Made by a program: the position numbers and the translations under genes. DNA of 38,646 nucleotides, from contig JBEIGB010000027.1 in NCBI GenBank assembly GCA_040382095.1, positions 1 through 38,646 of the forward strand. The letters are read 5' to 3'. This DNA is from JADJPL01 sp040382095 (lineage in GTDB: Bacteria > Bacteroidota > Bacteroidia > Chitinophagales > Saprospiraceae). The notes beneath the pieces are model-generated. The model was not told where the DNA came from, did no database searches, and worked only from the letters and a program-made list of their open reading frames with translations. This document shows positions 1 to 9,689 of this stretch, piece by piece; position 1 is the stretch's first letter; each line of letters starts with the position of its first letter.

Positions 1-3000
1 CACTTTTGCCAGCAGCAGATTGTTCGTGCGCAATACCTGTGGCACCAGCGGAGAGCCTACCAACCCATCCGCCTGAAAGGCAAAGGTCTCTATCGTCGAG
101 CCATAAAGCTTACACGCCGAGGCGTCCCACACCTGGAAGGTAACCGTCTCCCCTACCGCCTGGTTGCTGTAAACCGTCAGGAACACCAGGTGCTTCTTCA
201 GCTCGGGGCTGTACTGGACCTTACCCAAACCGCGGAGCTCACGGCCCACAAAGGCCGCCACGATATCCATTCCATCGCCCGATACCGTCCCCTCGATGTT
301 CAGCTCCAGGGTCATATTCATCGAGAAGCTATACCCTGCGCGGTTCAGCGCCCAGGATGGCGATGGGCAGGCCACCCGAAGGTCCAGGTATATTGGCTCC
401 GCACCCAGTGGGCCATCAGCATAGATCGTATCCGTGTAACTCCCCAGCGCTGTAGCGTTATCGAACGTGAACACCACATTCTGCGAAGCCCCCGGTGCCA
501 GCGTACCGCCCATAGGAAATACTTTCACCCAATTTGGTGCCCCCTGCAGGTCATACACCAGTGCCTGGCCGCCGATATTTTCCAGCTTGCGCGTTACCGT
601 TACGATCTCCTCTTCCTGCTTCACCACCGCGATCTGGTCTTCCACCCAGCGCACCGGGTTGCGGTCAACGAAAAACTCCCATTTCTTCTCCAAAAAATTG
701 TTCCCCACAAGGTCCTTAATATTGTTGACCTGTACCCGCAGGACCGTATTTTCGATAAAGCGGTTTGGCACGTTAGGCACAACCACAATCTTATCCCGGT
801 TGCAGGTGATGACGGCGTCCACTAATTTACCGGTTTGGGTATTGTAGAGGCCGATGTTGTTATTGTTGAAAAAGTCTGCCTGGATCAATGCATCGCACTT
901 GATCGGCTCGGTAAAGGTGATGCTGATCTCATCGCCAATAGACAGCACCCCGTCGGCAGGCTCCGGCACGCCCAGTATTTCCGGTGCTTCCCGTTCGAAA
1001 CGCCCGGATATCACCGTGGAGATGCCCGCATTCTGCCCGCCCGTACATTGGGTCACGGCACGAAGTTCATACTCCCCGTCTTTGAGGCCAGTTGTAATCC
1101 ACTGGACGATTTTGAACACATCGTTGTCCAGTTCTGCTTTCGGAACCTCCACAATATTAATCCACGCCCCATCTCCCTGCTTTCGCCGGTATTGTACCCG
1201 GATCAGCTCCAGGTCCGTATCAGAGCGGTTGTACTTGTTCAGCGTGATGAACATCGTATCCCCGGAACTTGGGGTCATTACCCAGTTTTGAAGTGGGAAA
1301 CCGATGTCTATCGGGCTACAGGGCTCCAGGAAATAGACATCCAGCAGGATTTCCTTGAAAAACGGCGGTGGCGGCCAGTCGCCGAAACCTAAAGCATCGT
1401 AACGCGCCCCTTCACAGTCCGAGATTGCGTATATACTCAGATTCTCGTACGCATACGCAGTTGGCCCGCGCTCCACCGTAACGATCACTTCCTGGGATTG
1501 ACCTGCCGAAATCAGGAAATTACCGGACGATTTGTCTTCCCCCTGTACTTTTACTCTTGCAGCATTCGTGTTGGAGCCGTTGTACAATGCCAACGTATAG
1601 GCCCGGGGCTCGTCTGTCTGGCTGACATTGCCCAGGTTGAATTTGAACACTGCTGGTTCGTTTGCCAGGACGTTGGTCGCGATTGTACGGTCCACTGTCA
1701 GCGTAAGCCCGTCGCGCGGCACCGTATTAGGCTCATACGGACAAGAAGAATTCCCGGATATCGTCTTGAATACCGGTGTACCATAAACACGGTCTTCCAG
1801 CACATCCACCGTGAAAGCATCTTTGAGATCATCGTCGGCAAGGTTGAACTTCACTGTCTGGGTGTTTGTCTCTTTCTTCGTAAATTCCGTATTTACCCCC
1901 ATGGTGATCTCCATACCCAGGGTAAATGCGCTTCCGGTCCCGTTGAATGCAAAGCCCAACTTGGCATTAATTGCCGCTGAAACATCTATCCCAAAACCGT
2001 ATTTAGTTTCATTGGTATTTTGGATCGCCGTGGAATTTTCATACGTCACCCCGGCATCGAAGGTGATGTTCCGTTGAAATACTGCCGCCTTCTTCAAGTC
2101 TTCGTTGCGCTTTAGGATCGCACGCCATTGTCTCGCCGAAGCCATATCGCCAATCGATTCCAGGTTGGGGATGACCACTTTTTTGATCTGATAGCCCGAA
2201 TAAAGGAAGGTCGAAGCGAAGCGGTCCGGGAAGACCACCAGGTCTTTGTCCAGCACATATTCGCAGTTCAGGGTGTCGAAGAGCAGTTTATCGGTGAGGC
2301 CAAACAGCAGGTTGAACGTGCCCCCCACAAATACATCCGCATCTTCGCCCTGCAAGACTCCATCTCCGGAAGTGGATATCGTTTCGGTGGCCGTAAGGCA
2401 TACCTCCGCCGACTTGTTGAAGTTCCCTTTGGTCGTGATGCTCATCTTCATGTCCAGTGAGTTTTTCAACTCTGTCTTCGTCTCCACCTCGGCACCGATA
2501 CCTGCCGAGACCACCGTCTCGGTTCCCAGGTCCAGTTCCAGACCAGTCGAAGCCTTCATCTCCGCCGAGGTACCGATTGACCATCCGTTACAGATTTCCC
2601 GTCCTTTTTCAATAGTCGCATTCGAACCATCGCCCGGTGGGTCGCGCAGGATCATGAGTGGTATTGCCGGAGATGTGGAGGCAAAGTTGACGTTCCGGGG
2701 CCGTTTGCCCAGTACCACTACGTTCGTGCTCACTGTATTGCTCTTGTTGTCCGCCGTCGCTTTTACCGTCAGGTTCTTTGTATAAGGGGAAGCCACATTC
2801 GGCATATTTGCCTTGAAGCGGTGCTTCAGGCTGCCCTCTGTCATCAGGGTATCAAAGGTAGATAAATCGGCAATCCCGTTGTCTATCGTCAGCTCCGCCG
2901 TATCCAGGTAGCAACGGCCGCCGTCGTATGGTTGATATACCTTGATCTCCGTGGTATAGCTGGTTCCCTGAATCAGCATCTGGTCACCGCACGTATTCGT

Positions 3001-6000
3001 ATCCAGCTTCGAAAGCTCAATCTCCGGTTGGGAGTAGTAGATAAAGTCAACCGTATCGTTTTTGTTGGTTAGATCTACCGTAGACCCGCCCTGAAGTTGA
3101 AAAAAGTTGTACACTACGTTATTGGAGTGTTCCGTCACTGCCACCGTCATCGGGATCGGCGGCAGATTTTTAAAGATGTACTTCCCATTCGGGTTGGTCA
3201 GGCGCTGTTCCTGGTAAAAACAACCGTCCAGGGATTCCACCTTTACTTTTACGATAGCTCCATCCGGGATGACGCTCTTGCGGCAGATTTCGTTGCCCGC
3301 CATTTGACCACTCACTTCCCGCTTGATTTGATCGCGGAAAAGGATGCCCGCCACTGGAGTCGAAGCCTTGAAAATTTCCCAAAAACCTGGATAAAACGTA
3401 TGCCCATTATAGACCGGCGTCAGGCGTGCCGATGCCCCAGGGGCCATCTCCAGCGAAAAATAGCCGTCTTCATTAGTAAAGACTGGCGGCACATTTCGCT
3501 GCCCGTTCACCAGAATCTCCGCTCCTGCCACAAAGCAATCTGTGCCCTCATAGCGCACATAGCCGCTGATGGGGATCGTGCTCTGATCCGTAAAATCTAT
3601 CTGGTCCACACTTGTGTTGCTCGGGTTAAGGGTCACCAGGCGGCTCGAAGGGGTGAACCTGTGCGGCTCCGTCCGGGTTATCGCCGCCACCGTACTCCAC
3701 TGTGCCCCTTTGAGTAGCCCTTTACCCGTGAGCGCTGTGCCCAGGTCCAGCAGCGTGGTATCCGTACCCTCGTTCAGGTTAAAGTAGGATGAAAGCATCT
3801 TATCCGTCACGTTCGTACCGATATTGGCGTATTCCTGCAGCTTATGTACCGGCAGCAATTCGTTGAAAAATGCCACTTCGTCAATCAGACCAGTAAAGTA
3901 GTTGGTATGACCAGAAGGACCGTTGGCCCGTGCGCCCAGTTTCCAGGGTTTACCCGTCCAGGCACTTAATGCACCGTACTGTTGGGTAGCCGTCTGGGCA
4001 CCATTTTTATAAAGTGTGACCTCCAGGGAGCTCCCGTTTTTGCGCATAATAAACGCAAGGTGGAAGAAGCCCATACCCAAGGTTCCGAACGATTTTTTCT
4101 CCGTACCAATAGTCAGTTCCAGGTTGCCGGAGTTCAGGGCAAGCAGGAACTGGTTGGCCCCAGACGCATCGGCTTTGCTCAGCAGCGCCTGCGTACCACT
4201 GAAGTCGAACGCCTTCACCGTGATGGTCACGGATGCACTGTCGGTAAGACCAAAGCTGGTCAGGTCTGCATATTGGCTGTTTACCGCGTTGAATTCCAGC
4301 GACTGGTTGTAATGGAAAAATTTACTCGGCGTCGCAGTAAACGTTGTGCCTGCGCCATAATTCACCCCTTCGATTTTATAGCTGCCGTCCACATCCGAGA
4401 TGGCAGCATTGACCACATTGGGTTTATCGTTGTCCCATTGGGTACCGCAGTGGTAGGCCGGGAATTTATTTGCCGTAAGGTCAAACGCTTTGCTGCCGAC
4501 CCCCTCGTCAAACTTCCAGTACGCGACCAAACCCGGCGTAACCGAGCTGATGCTCTGGTTCATGTACATCTGGATCTCCGTCTGTGCCAATTGCCGCTCA
4601 AAAAAGCGCAGCTCGTCCAGCTTACCGTTGAAGTTGCCCCCCCCTGTGGGTTTTTGACCCATGAAAAGCACCGATTCCGCCGACTGAAGGGTCGTGGCAA
4701 TGGTCCCTGCCAGCTCTCCGTCCACATACAGCAATAAAGAGGACCCGTTGTAAGTTGCAGCAACGTAATGCCATCCATTGGCCTGGTCGGCGGGAAAGGT
4801 ATAGGAAAGCTCCGTGACATCCCCTTGTGCCCGGCCCACGCCAAAGACTACCCCTTTTTCTGCACCCTGAGGCTGAGTATGCAGCCACCAGTTTTTGCCC
4901 AGGTGGCTCCCCAGGTCAAAAATCGCAGATTTATCGTTGTTGTCGCCGATCTTTACCCAGCAGGAGACCGTAAAGTTCGTACGCGGGAATTTTGGAGAAT
5001 ATTCCACAAAAGTGGAGGCCAATTGGTTAAACTGTATAGATTTGCCTATGGTCGGGGACAGCGTTACGATCGTACCAGGTACCGGGTTTCCGCTGAACGT
5101 CGTGATCCGGCCCGTAACGACCCCATTGGGATTGAGGAAGCCCAGGGTTTTACCTTTGTAGCCTTCCCCAAAGCTGTTAATCCCTGCCACCTCGTAGGTA
5201 TAGAACTGTCCGGCGATAACGTTGAAGTCAATAAAAGACCTTGATTCCCCATCCACAGATGCCAGTAAGGCCCCGTTGCGATAGAGCTTAAACCCGGTCG
5301 CCACCGGGCTGAGGGGGTCCGGCTTCCAGTTTACCTGGATGCGGTCGGGAAGCTCCCCTTCCGTCGCTTTGATTGCTGGCGCTGAGGGTGCCAACAGGAA
5401 CCGTCCCCAGAAGCCGAAGGCACCCGTGGCAGATTCCCCCACATAAGCACCTACCACCGGCTGTCCGATGGTGAAGTTGCCGCGTACTGCCGTATTGAGT
5501 GCGTTACTTGCACTGCCGTAGTTGAAAAATGACTCTCCTTGAAGCACATTCGCGGAGCTTACTGTTGTACAGTTTCCCGAAACATCCGTCGTAAGGCCCG
5601 GGCAGTTGCCCTCTGTAAGGATACCGTTGCAGTTATCGTCAATATTATCGCAGATTTCGGGGGCCCCGGGATGGACTCTTGGGTTGGTATCATCACAGTC
5701 GCCGATTGCCGTCACATAGCCCGTGGGCTGTGCACAGCTCTGGACACTTTCACCTGTATTTCCATACCCATCGCCGTCATTGTCGAGATAGTAGGTACTC
5801 AGGTTGGAACCGATACCTATACTGGCATTTTTATCGTCGCAATCCGAGGCATTCGTCACATAGCCCGAGGGGCTGGTACAGGCCTTTATCTGAAAGGCCG
5901 GATCACCAAACCCATCGCCGTCCGAGTCGCGAAAGAAGGTAGGCACGTTTATACCATCGTCTATAGTTCCATCGCAGTCGTTATCCAATCCGTCACAGAT

Positions 6001-7704
6001 TTCACTTGCCCCTGGGCGGACAGCCGCACTTGCATCATTACAATCGGTTGAATCTGTAACAAAACCTGTCGGCGCGATACAAGCCACCTGAAAGATAGCC
6101 ACATTGCCGTAGCCATCCCCGTCAGAATCAGCGAAATATCGGGTCGTATTGGGGATCGTGACCTGCGCCGATACCGTTATGGGGCTGCAACCCTCCGAAG
6201 TGATCGTCACGGTATAAGTACCATTGGCCGTAACGGTGGTATCCGATTCAGTCCGTCCTCCGGCCCAGGCGTACGTATCCCCGCCAACGGCAGTCAGGAT
6301 AACAGTACCACACCCGGCTACCTCCTGTTTTATGGCGGGTAGTTGGAGCCCGAACGTATCCACGGCAATCAGCCCGGAACTGCTGCGGGCAAGGACCCAA
6401 TACTCGCCCGATGAGCCTGCTGTAATACTTGTATCCCCACTACCTGTGGACCACAGAATTTCGGCAAAGGCAATAGGGGCCGGAAAATCTGATACGCGGG
6501 CCCCATCAGCCGCGAGTATCTCCGATAAAGTCCCGTGGCGGCCGTTCAGGGAGTAGTCGTACACAATGGAATCCGTGAGCACTTCATTGAAGCGGTAGTA
6601 CAGCTCCAGGGCAGTGCCAGGAGTGGCTTCCCGGTTGGGGTTGTGGTTGGGAATATCTTCCTTGCGGACGTTCCACACCCGCAGTTCGTCTATCAGACCG
6701 TGAAAAATATTACTTGTTTGTCCTGAGCCGATGCGCAGGCTATTGTTATCAAAGGTCACATCACTGCCTGCGGATGCCGCACTAAGCTCCAGGGTACCGT
6801 CCAAGAAGCCCTGGTAGGTATCCGCTGTTTTATCCCGGGAAAAGAGGACGTGATGCCATTTCCCGTCGCGCAGGTCAATGGTACCGGTACTGAGTACGCC
6901 CCCCCACTCCATACTCAACTTTCCGTTGGCGTTGATGGCCCAGTTGACGTTCGCCCCGTTGGTGCCGGTGGACATCAGGCGGCCAACTTCCTCGGAAGCG
7001 GTCAGGCCGCCATCCCCGACGACGGGTACCTTCACCCACATTTCCACGGTAAAGCTTTGGCTGCCAATTGGCAAGGTAGAGGGTACCGACACCGACTGGC
7101 CAGTCACCCCTGTTAAGCTCAGGGCACTGCCGGCAGTATTGTTGCGATAGGACAGACGTGCACCCGACGTCGTCGCACAACCTTGTTCGATATTCTGCGC
7201 CAGCGAACGCTCAAACTGCCGCCAGTAAGTCGTCAGGGCCGCATTTTGCCCCTGATAGGCATCAATTGCATTGGACCAGACGACTTCCCTATCCGCATCC
7301 ATAAGAGTAAGCTGGAGGTTCCGCGCCCGTATAGCCACATTTTCCGATTCAGAAAAGCGGTTGACGATTTCGACGCGGGACAGGTCAAATTCGGCGCCGA
7401 GGTCAATTTCGACAAAGCCTGCTTTGCCGGCTACGGCACTTCCGCCGGCTGTAGTCGTGCTACCATCCACATAGTTGGCTTTCGCCAAAGAGGCCCCCTC
7501 GGAGTCCGTAGTCACGGCCTTGCTCCGGGCTACGTTTGTACTTGTACCGCTTTGAATGGCGCGGATTTCCGCCAGGTGCAAAAAGTCACTGGCACCGGAG
7601 CTGTTTTGTGCCAAGCGGATATAGCGCACGTTTTGAGCCCGCAGCGTACTTAAGGTGCCGAACAGGCATCCCAAAAACAGGCAAATGAATATATATTTTT
7701 TCAT
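1..7704 (-). CDS. Giant secreted multidomain surface protein (LamG / MopE-motif / FN3), 3' end outside window
   Basis: This is an open frame of 2568 codons from the ATG at 7704 to the left edge, with no stop seen. I checked that the frame stays in register at about 7 points along its length. The N-terminus is a signal peptide of about 23 residues ending in LRAQ. Visible regions in order are: an F5/8C-like beta domain (about 25-150), a LamG-like domain (about 200-350, TVEMWVKV, LIDELRVW), an Ig/PKD-like stretch (about 440-510), three MopE-type metal motifs with DxDGDGxG (starting at 526, 593 and 641, with ICDGLDNDCDG between), an FN3-like domain (about 770-855), two more LamG-like domains (about 890-1040 and 1130-1290), two carboxypeptidase-regulatory-like folds (about 1375-1520), and a Big_5-like domain (about 2240-2350). 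It is probably exported and surface-anchored. A type IX sorting domain would lie beyond the edge. It starts 38 bases after the last tail-collar gene, so it is likely co-transcribed with that set. Adhesion or glycan binding is an inference from the domains. Confidence 0.9.
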   Translation of the reverse strand, partial: MKKYIFICLFLGCLFGTLSTLRAQNVRYIRLAQNSSGASDFLHLAEIRAIQSGTSTNVARSKAVTTDSEGASLAKANYVDGSTTTAGGSAVAGKAGFVEIDLGAEFDLSRVEIVNRFSESENVAIRARNLQLTLMDADREVVWSNAIDAYQGQNAALTTYWRQFERSLAQNIEQGCATTSGARLSYRNNTAGSALSLTGVTGQSVSVPSTLPIGSQSFTVEMWVKVPVVGDGGLTASEEVGRLMSTGTNGANVNWAINANGKLSMEWGGVLSTGTIDLRDGKWHHVLFSRDKTADTYQGFLDGTLELSAASAGSDVTFDNNSLRIGSGQTSNIFHGLIDELRVWNVRKEDIPNHNPNREATPGTALELYYRFNEVLTDSIVYDYSLNGRHGTLSEILAADGARVSDFPAPIAFAEILWSTGSGDTSITAGSSGEYWVLARSSSGLIAVDTFGLQLPAIKQEVAGCGTVILTAVGGDTYAWAGGRTESDTTVTANGTYTVTITSEGCSPITVSAQVTIPNTTRYFADSDGDGYGNVAIFQVACIAPTGFVTDSTDCNDASAAVRPGASEICDGLDNDCDGTIDDGINVPTFFRDSDGDGFGDPAFQIKACTSPSGYVTNASDCDDKNASIGIGSNLSTYYLDNDGDGYGNTGESVQSCAQPTGYVTAIGDCDDTNPRVHPGAPEICDNIDDNCNGILTEGNCPGLTTDVSGNCTTVSSANVLQGESFFNYGSASNALNTAVRGNFTIGQPVVGAYVGESATGAFGFWGRFLLAPSAPAIKATEGELPDRIQVNWKPDPLSPVATGFKLYRNGALLASVDGESRSFIDFNVIAGQFYTYEVAGINSFGEGYKGKTLGFLNPNGVVTGRITTFSGNPVPGTIVTLSPTIGKSIQFNQLASTFVEYSPKFPRTNFTVSCWVKIGDNNDKSAIFDLGSHLGKNWWLHTQPQGAEKGVVFGVGRAQGDVTELSYTFPADQANGWHYVAATYNGSSLLLYVDGELAGTIATTLQSAESVLFMGQKPTGGGNFNGKLDELRFFERQLAQTEIQMYMNQSISSVTPGLVAYWKFDEGVGSKAFDLTANKFPAYHCGTQWDNDKPNVVNAAISDVDGSYKIEGVNYGAGTTFTATPSKFFHYNQSLEFNAVNSQYADLTSFGLTDSASVTITVKAFDFSGTQALLSKADASGANQFLLALNSGNLELTIGTEKKSFGTLGMGFFHLAFIMRKNGSSLEVTLYKNGAQTATQQYGALSAWTGKPWKLGARANGPSGHTNYFTGLIDEVAFFNELLPVHKLQEYANIGTNVTDKMLSSYFNLNEGTDTTLLDLGTALTGKGLLKGAQWSTVAAITRTEPHRFTPSSRLVTLNPSNTSVDQIDFTDQSTIPISGYVRYEGTDCFVAGAEILVNGQRNVPPVFTNEDGYFSLEMAPGASARLTPVYNGHTFYPGFWEIFKASTPVAGILFRDQIKREVSGQMAGNEICRKSVIPDGAIVKVKVESLDGCFYQEQRLTNPNGKYIFKNLPPIPMTVAVTEHSNNVVYNFFQLQGGSTVDLTNKNDTVDFIYYSQPEIELSKLDTNTCGDQMLIQGTSYTTEIKVYQPYDGGRCYLDTAELTIDNGIADLSTFDTLMTEGSLKHRFKANMPNVASPYTKNLTVKATADNKSNTVSTNVVVLGKRPRNVNFASTSPAIPLMILRDPPGDGSNATIEKGREICNGWSIGTSAEMKASTGLELDLGTETVVSAGIGAEVETKTELKNSLDMKMSITTKGNFNKSAEVCLTATETISTSGDGVLQGEDADVFVGGTFNLLFGLTDKLLFDTLNCEYVLDKDLVVFPDRFASTFLYSGYQIKKVVIPNLESIGDMASARQWRAILKRNEDLKKAAVFQRNITFDAGVTYENSTAIQNTNETKYGFGIDVSAAINAKLGFAFNGTGSAFTLGMEITMGVNTEFTKKETNTQTVKFNLADDDLKDAFTVDVLEDRVYGTPVFKTISGNSSCPYEPNTVPRDGLTLTVDRTIATNVLANEPAVFKFNLGNVSQTDEPRAYTLALYNGSNTNAARVKVQGEDKSSGNFLISAGQSQEVIVTVERGPTAYAYENLSIYAISDCEGARYDALGFGDWPPPPFFKEILLDVYFLEPCSPIDIGFPLQNWVMTPSSGDTMFITLNKYNRSDTDLELIRVQYRRKQGDGAWINIVEVPKAELDNDVFKIVQWITTGLKDGEYELRAVTQCTGGQNAGISTVISGRFEREAPEILGVPEPADGVLSIGDEISITFTEPIKCDALIQADFFNNNNIGLYNTQTGKLVDAVITCNRDKIVVVPNVPNRFIENTVLRVQVNNIKDLVGNNFLEKKWEFFVDRNPVRWVEDQIAVVKQEEEIVTVTRKLENIGGQALVYDLQGAPNWVKVFPMGGTLAPGASQNVVFTFDNATALGSYTDTIYADGPLGAEPIYLDLRVACPSPSWALNRAGYSFSMNMTLELNIEGTVSGDGMDIVAAFVGRELRGLGKVQYSPELKKHLVFLTVYSNQAVGETVTFQVWDASACKLYGSTIETFAFQADGLVGSPLVPQVLRTNNLLLAKV

Positions 7705-7742
7705 AATAAATACACTTAAATGAAATGGAAAAAACAGCCCCA

Positions 7743-8687
7743 TCAATATTTGATGAAAAAATAAACCGCAGTGTTGGCAGGTCGGGTTTCAGTATCGCCA
7801 CCGGTGAATGTAATCGAGTGGGTATGGGCACCAGCCGTTTTAGTTGATCCGGAATAACTTCCTGCATTTAGACTGAAACCGATGCCATTATCCCGAACCG
7901 TAGCACTAGCACCTCCCATATAAACAGAACCAATACCATTTCTATTTAGTAAGTCAGCACTATGGGAATGAGAGCCCCCAGCGGAAAGCTGCAGCGAAAA
8001 TGGATTGACAGGGAGACTTGTTGCCCAATCCTGAGAACTGCCCACCGTTCGATTTACATCTACCCCGCGGCCGGAGTCAAGGCCACGGATGAATTCTGAT
8101 CGGAGATCCGGCACATTAAAGTTAGTACCGCTACCTGCGCCCATTCCTGTACTTCCGTTGCCATAGGTTGTTCCAATTCTATCAAATAAGGTTGGAAAGT
8201 CGGAACTTTTTAATGCACGGCCATCACAGGGCAGCCATCCATCCGGGACTTTAGCCAGGGGTCCTGAAAAGGATACCACCATACCGCTGGGTATGCTCCC
8301 AGGGGATCGCAAAGCATAGCGGGCTGCGGGTGCTGCCGTGAACAACGCGCGGGGCGAAAGTTCCGTGCCCCCGTCCACCGATACGCCAAGGTAGAGTGTT
8401 TGATTAAAAGCAATATTCCCCAAGGAATTGATTTTACCCAAAAGCACGCTGTAAACACCGCCATCAATACGGATACCAGTCTGTTCTTCCGTCCAAATAG
8501 CAGTACCTCCACTGGCCAAAGTGTAGATTCGAAATTTCATGCTGTAATTGCCTGTCGGGAAAACCGAGCCATCAGCATTTCGAACTACCCCTTGTACGCT
8601 AATGGGTATTTCCTGAGCGCGTAACGATAGCGCTGCTTGATTGGCGAAAATGCAGACGAATATGAACTTATAAAAAAATCTTTTCAT
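7743..8687 (-). CDS. Secreted phage tail-collar domain protein, paralog 1
   Basis: This 314-residue protein starts at the ATG at 8687, where a clear signal peptide begins (MKRFFYKFIFVCIFANQAAL, then a cut near LRAQ). A start 25 codons further upstream would bury the signal peptide, so I rejected it. After the signal comes a beta-rich domain of about 110 residues (ISVQGVVRNADG, FRIYTLASGGTAIWTE), then a tail-collar domain at about 136-205 (GWLPCDGRALKSSDFPTLF, NFNVPDLRSEFIRG). The tip region carries two HxH motifs, H240/H242 and H288/H290, and ends in the collar-family tail TGGDTETRPAN. In phage fibres such as T4 gp37, HxH motifs coordinate metal inside a trimer; that role here is an inference. 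It is the third of three tandem paralogs and lies just before the giant surface protein gene. Confidence 0.88.
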   Translation of the reverse strand: MKRFFYKFIFVCIFANQAALSLRAQEIPISVQGVVRNADGSVFPTGNYSMKFRIYTLASGGTAIWTEEQTGIRIDGGVYSVLLGKINSLGNIAFNQTLYLGVSVDGGTELSPRALFTAAPAARYALRSPGSIPSGMVVSFSGPLAKVPDGWLPCDGRALKSSDFPTLFDRIGTTYGNGSTGMGAGSGTNFNVPDLRSEFIRGLDSGRGVDVNRTVGSSQDWATSLPVNPFSLQLSAGGSHSHSADLLNRNGIGSVYMGGASATVRDNGIGFSLNAGSYSGSTKTAGAHTHSITFTGGDTETRPANTAVYFFIKY

Positions 8688-8762
8688 AATATTTTCAATG
8701 TTAATAACTAAAGTTGAGATAGTAAACCGATTACCCCATTTGTATGCATAATCCATGTCCAA

Positions 8763-9668
8763 TCAAAACTTTATACAATAAATCATGGCACGGTTACGGG
8801 GTCGTGTTTCGCTATCTCCGCCCGTAAAAGAAGTAACGTTATGCGAATGGTTCCCCGCATTTGAAGTTTCACTTGTAACTGAAAACTGTTGAGCAGAAAC
8901 TGGCCTATTGGGGGTAGTCTTGCTTATATGATTATATGGCCAGGCATGAAACGAAAAACTATGGTTATGTGCCCCACTAGAACTAGTCGTAACATTGAAG
9001 GCTGTTTTGGGGCGACTAGTCGCAAAACCCTCTTTAGAGCCAAGCGTTCGATTAACTCCAGCAATTCTCCCCTCGTTGATCCCTCTCAAAAACTGATTAG
9101 TGAGATTTGGAAGATTAAAATCTGTACCCATACCAGATCCTGGACCAGTACTACCGTTGCCATAAACAGTACCAATAATTGCAAACAGGGCTGGATAATC
9201 GGCGCTTTTGAGCGCACGGCCATCGCAAGGGAACCATCCGAAGGGAATTTTGCCGAGGTAGCCTGCAAAAGGAACAATCATACCAGGTTCAACCCCACCA
9301 CCGCCCCTGCTGGCAAATAACGCAGCAGGTGCTGCGGTTAGCTCTGAACGTGGGAGAAATTCCTGTCCATCGCCTAAGGAAACCCCTAGAAAATAGGGAC
9401 GGTCGAAAGGTAGGCGGAGGGGATTAACCATACCCAGCGGCACGCTGTACACTCCATCCTTTAAAATAACATCGGGTTGCGTTTCCGCCCATATCGCCTG
9501 GGCATCCGCTTCATTTGAAAGATACAGCCGAAAGGTAAGCGTATATTTGCCTTCTGGCAGGGCTGTCCCCTCGCTACTCTTTAACACCCCTTGAACAACA
9601 AGGGGGAGTTCCTGAGCAAAAAGTGGAAGATTGCTCAACAATAGTATGTACAGGATTACTTTTTTCAT
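8763..9668 (-). CDS. Secreted phage tail-collar domain protein, paralog 2
   Basis: This 301-residue protein has a short signal peptide (MKKVILYILLLSNLPLFAQ) and the same layout as its neighbours. An N-terminal beta domain (LVVQGVLKSSEG, TLTFRLYLSNEADAQAIWAE) is followed by a collar domain (GWFPCDGRALKSADYPALF, DFNLPNLTNQFLRG) and a tip with HxH pairs at H234/H236 and H274/H276. It ends TGGDSETRPRN followed by a short hydrophobic tail. It begins 21 bases after the stop of paralog 3 and is 75 bases upstream of paralog 1, which fits a single transcript. The three copies differ most between the two HxH motifs, where a receptor-binding tip would vary. No phage structural genes flank it, so a leftover prophage tail is unlikely. 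The function is unknown. Confidence 0.88.
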   Translation of the reverse strand: MKKVILYILLLSNLPLFAQELPLVVQGVLKSSEGTALPEGKYTLTFRLYLSNEADAQAIWAETQPDVILKDGVYSVPLGMVNPLRLPFDRPYFLGVSLGDGQEFLPRSELTAAPAALFASRGGGGVEPGMIVPFAGYLGKIPFGWFPCDGRALKSADYPALFAIIGTVYGNGSTGPGSGMGTDFNLPNLTNQFLRGINEGRIAGVNRTLGSKEGFATSRPKTAFNVTTSSSGAHNHSFSFHAWPYNHISKTTPNRPVSAQQFSVTSETSNAGNHSHNVTSFTGGDSETRPRNRAMIYCIKF

Positions 9669-9689
9669 AATTCTCGGGTATTATCTGTT

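Noticed and set aside
190..7653. Many plus-strand open frames of 60-250 codons across the first 7.6 kb
   Set aside because: They lie opposite one continuous minus-strand frame of 2568 codons with clear domains; they are antisense shadows with no family resemblance.
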